Of a DNA stretch of 13,827 nt, positions 7,020 to 13,827 are shown in pieces. The notes beneath the pieces were generated by a model. The model saw only the letters and a list, made by a program, of their open reading frames with translations. It ran no database searches and was not told the DNA's origin. A program made the position numbers and the translations under genes. The DNA comes from an uncultured Clostridium sp. (lineage in GTDB: Bacteria; Bacillota; Clostridia; Lachnospirales; Lachnospiraceae): contig USBM01000030.1 in NCBI GenBank assembly GCA_900552885.1, positions 1-13,827 on the forward strand. The letters run 5' to 3'. Within the stretch, counting starts at the first letter, position 1; the number at the start of each line of letters is the position of its first letter.

Positions 7020-7514
7020 ATGAAATTGAAGAAGATGGTATTATCCCTGTTGGTTGACAATACATCGGGTGTATTGAGTCGTGTATCGGGATTGTTCAGT
7101 AGAAGAGGATATAATATTGATAGTTTATCGGTTGGTGTGACAGAGAATCCAAAGTATTCCCGTATGACGGTTGCTGTAAGTGGTGATGATCTGACCTTGG
7201 ATCAGATTGCCAAGCAGCTTAACAAGTTAGAGGATGTTGTGAACATCACAGAACTTAAGGATGGTCAGTCTGTATGCAGAGAACTGGTTTTGGTCAAAGT
7301 GAAGACGAACCGGGAAGAGAAGCAACAGATTATTGCGATTACGGATGTGTTCCGTGCGAAGATTGTAGATGTTTCAATTGAATCACTGATGATTGAATTG
7401 ACAGGTAATGCGAATAAGATTGAAGCGTTTATTGGCTTGTTGGATGGATTTGAGATTGAATCTATCGTAAGAACCGGTTTGACCGGATTAACCAGGGGTA
7501 GTGCTGATTTGTAA
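7020..7514 (+). CDS. ilvN: Acetolactate synthase small (regulatory) subunit
   Basis: This 164-residue regulatory subunit binds the catalytic acetolactate synthase (IlvB) and carries valine feedback inhibition at the first common step of valine, leucine and isoleucine synthesis. The N-terminal ACT domain is clear: MVLSLLVDNTSGVLSRVSGL followed by FSRRGYNIDSL (about residues 6-37). The C-terminal domain starts near residue 80 with RELVLVKVK and ends FEIESIVRTGLTGLTRG. An upstream in-frame ATG at 6996 would add eight residues. ATG 7020 is preferred because an AAAGGTGG ribosome site sits just before it and the protein then matches the family start. It has its own promoter, and ilvC begins 42 bases downstream. 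The large subunit ilvB is not adjacent and must lie elsewhere. Confidence 0.95.
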   Translation: MKLKKMVLSLLVDNTSGVLSRVSGLFSRRGYNIDSLSVGVTENPKYSRMTVAVSGDDLTLDQIAKQLNKLEDVVNITELKDGQSVCRELVLVKVKTNREEKQQIIAITDVFRAKIVDVSIESLMIELTGNANKIEAFIGLLDGFEIESIVRTGLTGLTRGSADL

Positions 7515-7556
7515 GGATCAGTGATACATAAATTATTATTTAGGAGGAACTGGAAA

Positions 7557-8582
7557 ATGGCACAAGCAAGAATATTTTACCAGGAAGATTGTAACTTATC
7601 ATTATTAGATGGCAAGACTATCGCAGTCATCGGTTACGGTAGCCAGGGTCACGCACATGCATTGAATGCAAAGGAGTCAGGTTGCCACGTTATTATTGGT
7701 TTGTACGAGGGCAGCAAATCATGGGCAAAGGCAGAAGCTCAGGGATTTGAGGTTTATACAGCAGCTGAGGCAGCTAAGAAGGCAGACATCATTATGATCC
7801 TGATCAATGATGAATTGCAGGCTGATATGTATAAGAAAGATATTGAGCCAAACTTAGAGGCGGGCAACATGTTAATGTTTGCTCATGGTTTCAACATTCA
7901 TTTCGGATGTATTGTACCACCTAAGGATGTTGATGTAACAATGATCGCACCTAAGGCTCCGGGACATACTGTACGTTCTGAGTATCAGGCAGGTAAAGGT
8001 ACACCATGTTTGATCGCTGTAGAGCAGGATGCAACCGGTCAGGCTCAGGAGATTGCATTGGCATACGCTTTAGCAATCGGTGGAGCAAGAGCTGGTGTAT
8101 TGGAGACAACATTCCGTACAGAGACTGAGACAGACTTATTTGGTGAGCAGGCAGTACTTTGTGGTGGTGTTTGCGCATTGATGCAGGCTGGTTTTGAGAC
8201 ACTTTGTGAAGCCGGTTATGATCCACGTAACGCATACTTTGAGTGTATCCATGAGATGAAGCTGATCGTAGATCTGATTTACCAGTCAGGTTTCGAAGGA
8301 ATGAGATATTCAATTTCTAACACTGCTGAGTATGGTGATTATGTAACAGGACCTAAGATTGTTACAGAGGATACTAAGAAGGCAATGAAGAAGGTTCTTT
8401 CTGATATCCAGGATGGTACATTTGCAAAAGAGTTCTTACTGGATATGTCTCCGGCAGGACGTCAGGTTCACTTCAAGGCTATGAGAAAACTTGCTGCTGA
8501 GCATCCGTCAGAGATCGTTGGTAAAGAGATCCGTAAGTTGTATAGCTGGAATAATGAATCAGATAAGTTGATCAACAACTAA
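7557..8582 (+). CDS. ilvC: Ketol-acid reductoisomerase, class I
   Basis: This 341-residue enzyme converts acetolactate or acetohydroxybutyrate to the dihydroxy acid using NAD(P)H and Mg2+, the second step of branched-chain amino acid synthesis. Seen: the Rossmann motif GYGSQGHAHALN (from residue 26), the cofactor loop GLYEGSKSW with Ser53 and Ser55 as probable 2'-phosphate ligands (suggesting NADPH), APKAPGHTVR, and the Mg2+-binding segments TETDLFGEQAVLCGG and ECIHEMKLIVDLIY. Length is normal for class I. In the loop, Tyr50 replaces the Arg often found after GL, so cofactor preference is not certain. ATG 7557 follows TAGGAGGA by about 9 bases, so the upstream in-frame ATG at 7521 is rejected. 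Codon choice (GGT, GCA, CCA, CGT) looks like that of a highly expressed gene. A strong terminator follows. Confidence 0.97.
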   Translation: MAQARIFYQEDCNLSLLDGKTIAVIGYGSQGHAHALNAKESGCHVIIGLYEGSKSWAKAEAQGFEVYTAAEAAKKADIIMILINDELQADMYKKDIEPNLEAGNMLMFAHGFNIHFGCIVPPKDVDVTMIAPKAPGHTVRSEYQAGKGTPCLIAVEQDATGQAQEIALAYALAIGGARAGVLETTFRTETETDLFGEQAVLCGGVCALMQAGFETLCEAGYDPRNAYFECIHEMKLIVDLIYQSGFEGMRYSISNTAEYGDYVTGPKIVTEDTKKAMKKVLSDIQDGTFAKEFLLDMSPAGRQVHFKAMRKLAAEHPSEIVGKEIRKLYSWNNESDKLINN

Positions 8583-8604
8583 TTTGGTTTAAGATAATGC
8601 AGAT

Positions 8605-8649
8605 GAGGGTGCGGCTTTGTGGAAGACACGAGGCCGGCACCCTTTTCTT
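8605..8649 (+). terminator. Rho-independent terminator after ilvC
   Basis: GGGTGCGGC (8607-8615) pairs with GCCGGCACCC (8633-8642) with one bulged C, and an inner GTG/CAC extends the stem. TTTTCTT follows directly at 8643-8649. Confidence 0.9.
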
Positions 8650-8705
8650 ACAATATGGGCGGTTTTATTAAATATCTTTCCGTGAATAATAATATAAGGG
8701 AATTT

Positions 8706-8729
8706 ATGAAGAAGAAACATGAGGAATAG
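8706..8729 (+). other. Possible 7-codon leader ORF before the lipoprotein gene
   Basis: ATG 8706 reads MKKKHEE and stops at TAG 8727-8729, only four bases before ATG 8734. AAGGGA at 8696-8701 is 4 bases upstream, and the leader codons include the GAGGAA used by the main gene. This layout would allow translational coupling. The ORF is too short to be supported by coding statistics. Confidence 0.3.
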
Positions 8730-8733
8730 AATA

Positions 8734-9762
8734 ATGATTCGAGAATGGTGGAGTAAGTTTAGAAGGATAGGTGGAATTGTGACAGTGCTGTTTCTGGTTG
8801 TGAGTATGACAGCATGTGGAAATGGAACAAGATGGATCTTTTCATTGAATGGAGAGAAACTTTATCATACACAAGTGGATGCGTTTGGTTTTGTATACGC
8901 GATGGACCATAATATTACAAATGAAGGACAGATGGAAGAAGTTTATGAGGATGGGGACACGTATGCACAGTATTATAAGAAAGAACTGGAAGACTCCATT
9001 CTTTCCGGTGTGCTATTGCAGCAGAAGGCGAATGATGCCGGAATACAATTAAGTAAAGACCAGAAGAAAGAATGTAAGAAGAAAGCAAAAGCCTTGGTAG
9101 AAGTATATGGTAAGGAAAGGCTACAGGATAAGAAAGTAGAGCAAGGCGATATTCAGAAGGTATATGAAACGATTCGGATGGGTGAACTCTATATTGAAAG
9201 TGCCACGCAGGCTGAAGATACAGCAGATGATTCGGCAGAAAAAGATAATCGGTATGTCACTGTGTATGAAGCGTTGTTTCCGACAGTGATGTTTGACAAA
9301 GATGGAATGTTATTGTCTGATACAGATGGAGATGTACGGCAGATGTCCACATCAGAAAAGGAAAAACAGTATAACAAGGCACAGGAAATGGTGCAGAAAA
9401 TAACAGATGGAGAAGAACCGGAGCGGGCGGCAGTTTCCTATGGAGATTCCGTTATAGCCACTAAAAAACATTTGAAGTATGCAGATCTGACTGCACAGTA
9501 TCAGAAGGCATTGGATGGTTTGGATGAGAATGAGGTTAGCAGTGTGTTTGAAGGTACATATGGATATTATGTGATTCAATTGCTCGATAAGAATGCGGTG
9601 GAGTATGAAGAACAGGTTACGGGTTATGAAAAGCAGACAAAGTCGCAGGATGCCCGGAAAGAGATTGTAGATCAATTGTATGACTCTTATGTTGGAACAG
9701 ATAAGAATTATCGGAATGACAAACGATGGGACATGATTGCAATCACGGATTACCTGCAATAG
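8734..9762 (+). CDS. PrsA/SurA-like peptidyl-prolyl isomerase lipoprotein
   Basis: A 342-residue secreted lipoprotein, probably a folding helper at the outer face of the membrane. The N-terminus has Arg/Lys (KFRR), a hydrophobic core of about residues 13-25 and a lipobox MTAC with Cys28 as the acylated residue. A helical, Lys/Glu-rich region (about 60-150) resembles SurA/PrsA N-terminal chaperone domains. A low-complexity acidic stretch (EDTADDSAEKD) follows, and the C-terminal third resembles a parvulin domain, ending FEGTYGYYVIQLLDK. The central parvulin catalytic residues are not obvious, so isomerase activity is uncertain. ATG 8734 is chosen because GAGGAA lies 7 bases upstream; ATG 8719 in the same frame is possible. 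It starts after the ilvC terminator; no clear promoter is seen. Family assignment is moderate, lipoprotein nature strong. Confidence 0.75.
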   Translation: MIREWWSKFRRIGGIVTVLFLVVSMTACGNGTRWIFSLNGEKLYHTQVDAFGFVYAMDHNITNEGQMEEVYEDGDTYAQYYKKELEDSILSGVLLQQKANDAGIQLSKDQKKECKKKAKALVEVYGKERLQDKKVEQGDIQKVYETIRMGELYIESATQAEDTADDSAEKDNRYVTVYEALFPTVMFDKDGMLLSDTDGDVRQMSTSEKEKQYNKAQEMVQKITDGEEPERAAVSYGDSVIATKKHLKYADLTAQYQKALDGLDENEVSSVFEGTYGYYVIQLLDKNAVEYEEQVTGYEKQTKSQDARKEIVDQLYDSYVGTDKNYRNDKRWDMIAITDYLQ

Positions 9763-9774
9763 GAAGTATGTAGA

Positions 9775-9808
9775 CCTAAGAAGTATGCCCAAAGCGATAC
9801 CTCTTAGG
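9775..9808. terminator. Hairpin between convergent genes
   Basis: CCTAAGAAGTAT (9775-9786) pairs with ATACCTCTTAGG (9797-9808), 11 of 12 bp. It lies 12 bases after the lipoprotein gene stop and just beyond the end of the - strand miniprotein gene. There is no proper U-run on either side, so a shared bidirectional terminator is only a suggestion from position. Confidence 0.45.
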
Positions 9809-9821
9809 GTGCATTTCCTGA

Positions 9822-10007
9822 TTAGAGATTTTTTGCAATTGGATCGTACAGATCTAGTACACAGTGTTCGTCGGGAGCAAAATGCTCACAATTTAAGCAA
9901 CTGGTACAATCACAGTTGACGCAGTTGGAAAGTTCACTGGTGGTTGTTTTGCAGTAAGAACTGCATCGTTTGGCAACTGCTTCATATTCTTTCTTTGAAC
10001 TTCTCAT
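9822..10007 (-). CDS. Small cysteine-rich protein (61 aa, unknown function)
   Basis: I do not recognise a named family. The 61-residue product has eight cysteines: C15 and C19 (CX3C), then C29, C32, C34, C37 and C40 (CX2CXCX2CX2C), and C49, followed by an acidic tail VLDLYDPI. The spacing suggests a bound metal, most likely zinc, or an iron-sulfur cluster. It has no signal peptide or membrane segment, so it should be cytoplasmic. Support for a real gene: AAGGAG (complement of 10016-10021) lies exactly 8 bases before ATG, the cysteines are spaced in repeated short units, and it fills an otherwise empty 400-base gap. It is the only - strand gene here, convergent with the lipoprotein gene and divergent from the CNNM gene, sharing 162 bases of upstream DNA with the latter. 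Confidence 0.72.
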   Translation of the reverse strand: MRSSKKEYEAVAKRCSSYCKTTTSELSNCVNCDCTSCLNCEHFAPDEHCVLDLYDPIAKNL

Positions 10008-10055
10008 TATGAAAACTCCTTTCGTTGAAAAATATATATATTTGAATCTGTCAGA

Positions 10056-10085
10056 ATTCTACAGTACTGAAAATGACGGTAGAAT
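10056..10085. promoter_or_regulatory. Dyad in the divergent intergenic region
   Basis: ATTCTACAGT (10056-10065) and ACGGTAGAAT (10076-10085) are inverted repeats with one mismatch. They lie between the miniprotein start and the + strand promoter, so they could be an operator or a leader hairpin of the - strand transcript. A weak - strand promoter (TTGTCA, complement of 10109-10114; TATGAT, complement of 10084-10089; 19-base spacer) would place its start inside this dyad. Confidence 0.35.
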
Positions 10086-10107
10086 CATAACATAACTATA
10101 GTATGAC

Positions 10108-10136
10108 TTGACAATAGATATTTCATTCAGTAAAAT
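10108..10136 (+). promoter_or_regulatory. Sigma-A promoter of the CNNM/ABC-F/hydrolase unit
   Basis: TTGACA (10108-10113), a 17-base spacer and TAAAAT (10131-10136). The expected start is near 10143, about 27 bases before the TTG start codon. Confidence 0.8.
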
Positions 10137-10169
10137 TGAAATTAAATTTTGTTTTAGGAGGATAATTAT

Positions 10170-11447
10170 TTGGAGCCCGACTCGAGTTTACAAATTGTTG
10201 CAATTGTTGTTTTAGTTTTATTATCTGCATTTTTTTCATCTGCGGAGACGGCATTGACGACCGTTAATAAGCACAGACTACGGTCTTTGGCAGAGGATGG
10301 GAATCGGAATGCACAGAATGTGCTTAAACTGATCGAGAATCCTGCCAAGATGTTGAGTGCGATATTAATTGGTAATAATATTGTTAATATTTCCGCATCT
10401 GCACTGATGACGACATTCACGACCAGTGTATTTGGAAGTAAGTTTGTGGGTGTGTCAACAGGTATACTGACTTTGATCATTCTTCTTTTTGGTGAGATTA
10501 CACCAAAATCTTTAGCGACCCTTTATAATGAGAAGATTGCGTTGGTGTATATTCATGTGATAGCACCGTTGGTTGTATTGCTGACACCGCTGATCTGGTT
10601 TGTGGATAAGTTAAGTGGTGTGATCTTCTGGGTACTTAGGGTAGATCGCGATGCAGCGAATAACCAGATGACGGAAGGGGAATTACGAACCATTGTAGAT
10701 GTGAGCGTAGAGGATGGTGTTCTTGAGAAAGAAGAAAAGTCCATGATCAACAATGTGGTGGATTTTGGAGATTCCAAGGCGAAGGATGTTATGGTGCCAA
10801 GAGTAGATATGGCATTGGTATCTGTGGATGCAACTTTTGATGAGGTGTTTGAGATCTTTAATGAAGAACATTATTCCAGACTTCCAGTGTACGATGAGAA
10901 CAAGGATACGGTAATAGGTATTGTGTATCTAAAGGATTTGTTTTTCTTTCAGAATCAGGTAGATAAGAAGAATAATGCATTTTCAATTCGCAATATTATG
11001 CGGGAACCGTTTTTTGTATATGAATATCAGAAGACCTCTTCTATTATGGCAGAGATGCGGAACCGGTTTGTATCATTAGCGATTGTGTTGGATGAGTATG
11101 CGACGGCTGTTGGTCTGATCACGATCGAGGATTTGATTGAGGAGATTGTGGGAGAAATCCGGGATGAGTTTGATATGGATGAACTTAAGATGATCACGAA
11201 ACTGTCAGACAATCATTATGAGATTGATGCAGCAATGAAACTGAGTGATCTAGAGGATAGCATTGGTATAAGTTTAGAATCGGAAGATTATGATTCTTTA
11301 GGAGGGTATGTGATCGAGTTGTTAGATCATTTACCAAATGTAGGAGAGACAGTTAAGAAGGATGGCATTACATTCCAGGTGGTTTCGATGGAGAAGAACC
11401 GGATTGACCGGATTGCTGTTACGATAGATCCGGAATTGCAAGGATAA
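10170..11447 (+). CDS. CNNM/CorC (HlyC-type) membrane transporter with CBS domains
   Basis: A 425-residue inner-membrane protein of the CNNM/CorC family, whose studied members export Mg2+ or affect Mg2+/Co2+ resistance. The DUF21 membrane domain (about 1-155) has hydrophobic stretches near 7-27, 61-85, 94-110 and 124-156 and the family motifs SAETA (24-28), GNN (68-70) and GEITPK (108-113). A CBS pair follows (about 205-330, with VMVPRVDM, SRLPVYDE, GIVYLKDL and IVLDEYATAVGLITIEDL), then a C-terminal CorC_HlyC domain (about 340-420). Lineage names such as hemolysin C are historical. The start is TTG: AGGAGG at 10156-10161 lies exactly 8 bases before it, and there is no better ATG nearby. It heads a probable operon with the ABC-F gene 33 bases downstream. 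Confidence 0.92.
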   Translation: MEPDSSLQIVAIVVLVLLSAFFSSAETALTTVNKHRLRSLAEDGNRNAQNVLKLIENPAKMLSAILIGNNIVNISASALMTTFTTSVFGSKFVGVSTGILTLIILLFGEITPKSLATLYNEKIALVYIHVIAPLVVLLTPLIWFVDKLSGVIFWVLRVDRDAANNQMTEGELRTIVDVSVEDGVLEKEEKSMINNVVDFGDSKAKDVMVPRVDMALVSVDATFDEVFEIFNEEHYSRLPVYDENKDTVIGIVYLKDLFFFQNQVDKKNNAFSIRNIMREPFFVYEYQKTSSIMAEMRNRFVSLAIVLDEYATAVGLITIEDLIEEIVGEIRDEFDMDELKMITKLSDNHYEIDAAMKLSDLEDSIGISLESEDYDSLGGYVIELLDHLPNVGETVKKDGITFQVVSMEKNRIDRIAVTIDPELQG

Positions 11448-11480
11448 TTATAGAATTAAGAATAAAGTGAGGACAAAAAC

Positions 11481-13115
11481 ATGATTAGTGCAAATAATGT
11501 TACATTAAGATTTGGCAAGAAGGCATTGTTTGAAGATGTGAATATCAAGTTCACAGAGGGTAATTGTTATGGATTGATCGGTGCTAACGGTGCAGGTAAG
11601 TCAACCTTTCTGAAAATATTGTCAGGTGAGATTGAGACAACCAAAGGTGATGTAGTGATGAATGCAGGAGAGCGTCTTTCTGTATTGCAACAGGATCACT
11701 TCAAGTATAATGATTATACGGTGTTAGATACAGTTATCATGGGTAATAAGCGTCTTTATGAAGTGATGAAAGAGAAGGAAGAGATCTATGCAAAGCCTGA
11801 TTTTTCAGATGAAGACGGTGCAAAAGTTGCGGATTTAGAAGCAGAATTTGCAGAGATGAATGGATGGGAAGCCGAATCCGATGCTGCTACTTTATTGAAT
11901 GGTCTTGGTGTTGGGACAGAGTATCACTACAAACAGATGGTAGAATTAGAGGATACTCTTAAGGTTAAGGTGTTGTTGGCGCAGGCGTTGTTTGGTAATC
12001 CGGATGTACTGCTTTTGGATGAGCCGACGAACCATTTGGATTTAGATGCGATTGCCTGGTTAGAAGAGTTCCTGATCAATTTTGACAATACAGTTATTGT
12101 GGTATCCCATGACCGTTATTTCCTGAACAAAGTCTGCACACATATCGCAGATATTGATTATGGAAAGATCCAGTTGTATGCAGGTAACTATGACTTCTGG
12201 TATGAATCAAGTCAGTTGATGATCAAGCAGATGAAGGAAGCCAACAAGAAGAAAGAAGAGAAGATTAAGGAGTTGCAGGAATTTATTCAGCGATTCTCTG
12301 CAAATGCATCAAAATCAAAGCAGGCGACTTCTAGAAAGCGTGCTTTGGAAAAGATTGAGTTGGATGAGATGCGTCCATCCAGCAGAAAATACCCATACAT
12401 TGACTTCCGTCCGAACAGAGAGATTGGCAATGAAGTCTTGACGGTTGAGAACCTGACCAAAACAGTGGATGGTGAGAAGGTATTAGATAATATCTCTTTT
12501 ACAATCGGTAGAGAGGACAAGGTGGCATTTGTTGGACCGAATACTCTGGCAACTACGATGTTATTTAAGATATTAGCAGGTGAGGAAGAACCGGACAGCG
12601 GTAACTACAAATGGGGTGTAACGACCTCCCAGGGTTATTTCCCGAAAGATAACACGAAGGAATTTGACAATGATCTTACGATTGTGGACTGGCTTACACA
12701 GTTTTCGGAAGAAAAGGATCCAACCTATGTGCGTGGTTTCTTAGGAAGAATGTTGTTTGCCGGAGATGATGGTGTTAAGAAAGTGAAAGTCCTTTCCGGA
12801 GGAGAGAAGGTTCGTTGTCTGCTATCTAAGATGATGATCATGGGGTCTAATGTCTTAGTGTTAGATGAACCAACGAACCATCTGGATATGGAGTCGATTA
12901 CAGCATTAAATAACGGTTTGATCAAGTTTTCTGGTGTTGTGATCTTTTCATCACAGGATCATCAGTTCATTCAGACAACGGCTAATCGCATTATGGAGAT
13001 CACAGCAAATGGTCTGATCGACAAGATGACAACGTATGATGAATATCTGGAGAGTGATGAGCTCGCTAGAAAGCGTCAGATTATGAATGTGGATGCAACA
13101 GATGACAATGATTAA
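11481..13115 (+). CDS. ABC-F family ATPase (YbiT-like)
   Basis: A 544-residue soluble protein with two ATP-binding domains and no membrane segments. ABC-F proteins act on the ribosome; some relieve stalling or antibiotic block, but which role this one has cannot be read from sequence. NBD1: Walker A GANGAGKS (34-41), Walker B LLLDEPTNHLD (D180, E181) and switch His210 in SHDRYF. Its signature motif is LEDTLK (156-161) instead of LSGGEK. A Lys/Glu-rich linker (about 255-320) matches the P-site tRNA-interaction motif region. NBD2: Walker A is GPNTLATTM (352-360), with Thr358 where the catalytic Lys belongs; signature LSGGEK (438-443) and Walker B (D462, E463) are intact, and Gln492 replaces the switch His. 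Degenerate sites are known in YbiT relatives. GTGAGGA precedes ATG by about 8 bases. The hydrolase gene follows after 19 bases. Confidence 0.93.
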   Translation: MISANNVTLRFGKKALFEDVNIKFTEGNCYGLIGANGAGKSTFLKILSGEIETTKGDVVMNAGERLSVLQQDHFKYNDYTVLDTVIMGNKRLYEVMKEKEEIYAKPDFSDEDGAKVADLEAEFAEMNGWEAESDAATLLNGLGVGTEYHYKQMVELEDTLKVKVLLAQALFGNPDVLLLDEPTNHLDLDAIAWLEEFLINFDNTVIVVSHDRYFLNKVCTHIADIDYGKIQLYAGNYDFWYESSQLMIKQMKEANKKKEEKIKELQEFIQRFSANASKSKQATSRKRALEKIELDEMRPSSRKYPYIDFRPNREIGNEVLTVENLTKTVDGEKVLDNISFTIGREDKVAFVGPNTLATTMLFKILAGEEEPDSGNYKWGVTTSQGYFPKDNTKEFDNDLTIVDWLTQFSEEKDPTYVRGFLGRMLFAGDDGVKKVKVLSGGEKVRCLLSKMMIMGSNVLVLDEPTNHLDMESITALNNGLIKFSGVVIFSSQDHQFIQTTANRIMEITANGLIDKMTTYDEYLESDELARKRQIMNVDATDDND

Positions 13116-13134
13116 GAACAGGATATGATATAGA

Positions 13135-13761
13135 ATGAAAGAATTTTTGCATAAGATAGTTAAGATATTTTTAATATTGGTATTGATTACGGCAGCAATT
13201 ACAATCGCTGTAGTCGGTGTTGTATATTTTGACCATCAGAAGAAACTGAAAGAAGAAGCCCCACTGATCGCTACGCCGCCGGGACAGATGGTAGAGGTAG
13301 ACGGACATCAGATGCATGTGTATATCACTGGCAAGGAAGATGCAAAGCATACGATCGTCTTTGTACATGGAAGTAATATGACAGATGATGTGATTGCAAT
13401 GCGTCCGCTATTTGATGAATTGAAAGAGGATTATCGTCTTGTATATGTGGATCGTCCGGGTAATGGATACAGTGAAGCCGGATGCAAGGATAAGAGTGTT
13501 GCAACACTGACGGATGAGACAAGACAGGCGATTGCCAAGGCTGGTGTGGAAGGTTCGGTTATCTTATTTGCACAGACAACAGGTGGAATTGAGGCGACTT
13601 ATTGGGCGGAACAATATCCGAAAGAAGTAGAGAGTATTATTGGACTTGATATGTATAGCCCGAAGGAATATGAATCGGATCAGGGAGAGGACAAAGGATT
13701 CCGATATATGTTATATCTGTTTGCGAGAGTCGGGATTATTCGTCACATCGGACATTCGTGA
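13135..13761 (+). CDS. Membrane-anchored alpha/beta hydrolase fold protein, apparently truncated
   Basis: A 208-residue protein with an N-terminal membrane anchor (about residues 8-31) and an alpha/beta hydrolase fold facing the outside. Seen: TIVFVHGSN (oxyanion strand), LVYVDRPGNGYSE, LFAQTTGGIEATYWAEQYP where the nucleophile elbow should be, and IIGLDMYSP. The elbow is normally G-x-S-x-G; here it reads A146-Q-T148-T-G150, so Thr replaces Ser. Relatives of this anchored type run to about 300 residues or more. This frame stops at TGA 13759-13761, before the region that should hold the lid and the catalytic His. The 66 bases left in the window do not give an obvious continuation in any frame. 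Truncation, frameshift or a genuine non-catalytic short form are all possible. The ribosome site is weak (AGGAT). It lies 19 bases after the ABC-F gene, probably in the same transcript. Confidence 0.7.
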   Translation: MKEFLHKIVKIFLILVLITAAITIAVVGVVYFDHQKKLKEEAPLIATPPGQMVEVDGHQMHVYITGKEDAKHTIVFVHGSNMTDDVIAMRPLFDELKEDYRLVYVDRPGNGYSEAGCKDKSVATLTDETRQAIAKAGVEGSVILFAQTTGGIEATYWAEQYPKEVESIIGLDMYSPKEYESDQGEDKGFRYMLYLFARVGIIRHIGHS

Positions 13762-13827
13762 AGGCAATCAGTCGTTTACATGCTGGCCAGTATTCCAGTT
13801 CGGGCAAATTTATTTCGTGGTTAATGC

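Noticed and set aside
23..13761. Reassignment of UGA as a sense codon (TGA occurs in feoB and ends the short hydrolase, while all other genes end in TAA or TAG)
   Set aside because: If UGA were sense it should appear inside the other long genes, and it does not. Reading through the hydrolase TGA gives about 20 unconvincing residues and then TAA. About ten genes is too small a sample for stop preference to mean anything.

Overview
The window looks like ordinary chromosome of a low-to-mid GC member of the Clostridia, most likely Lachnospiraceae. I infer this from the protein styles (FeoB, short MetH without its activation domain, YbiT-like ABC-F, DegV, two-HKD cardiolipin synthase), strong AGGAGG-type ribosome sites, near-consensus sigma-A promoters, and stop codons that are almost all TAA. 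Species cannot be named from the sequence alone.

Layout. All clear genes except one run on the + strand. 2-565: C-terminal end of the ferrous iron transporter FeoB, with an in-frame TGA at 23-25. 584-2092: cardiolipin synthase. 2127-3178: a well-formed promoter with an overlapping dyad, a leader with a 10-bp hairpin, then a DegV-family fatty-acid-binding protein. 3179-3872: a 694-base stretch with no convincing gene, most of it a 551-base element closed by a perfect 15-bp inverted repeat and filled with at least three long branched hairpin arms. 3794-6815: promoter, D-aminoacyl-tRNA deacylase (dtd) and a short cobalamin-dependent methionine synthase. 6933-8649: promoter, acetolactate synthase small subunit (ilvN), ketol-acid reductoisomerase (ilvC) and a rho-independent terminator. 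8706-9762: a tiny possible leader ORF and a PrsA/SurA-like lipoprotein. 9822-10007, - strand: a 61-residue protein with eight cysteines. 10108-13761: promoter, CNNM/CorC-type membrane protein with a TTG start, ABC-F ATPase, and a membrane-anchored alpha/beta hydrolase that looks truncated and lacks the usual nucleophilic serine.

How the genes fit. ilvN-ilvC belong to branched-chain amino acid synthesis and metH to methionine synthesis. dtd is translation quality control, cls and degV act on membrane lipid or fatty-acid handling, and the PrsA-like lipoprotein acts in extracytoplasmic protein folding. CNNM, ABC-F and hydrolase are closely spaced and probably one transcription unit.

Most interesting. 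The 3188-3738 element has the architecture of a large multi-branched noncoding RNA, or less likely of a non-autonomous mobile element. Other items worth a second look are the ABC-F protein, in which only one of the two composite ATP sites keeps its motifs, the cysteine-rich miniprotein, the nonsense codon in feoB and the altered, shortened hydrolase.
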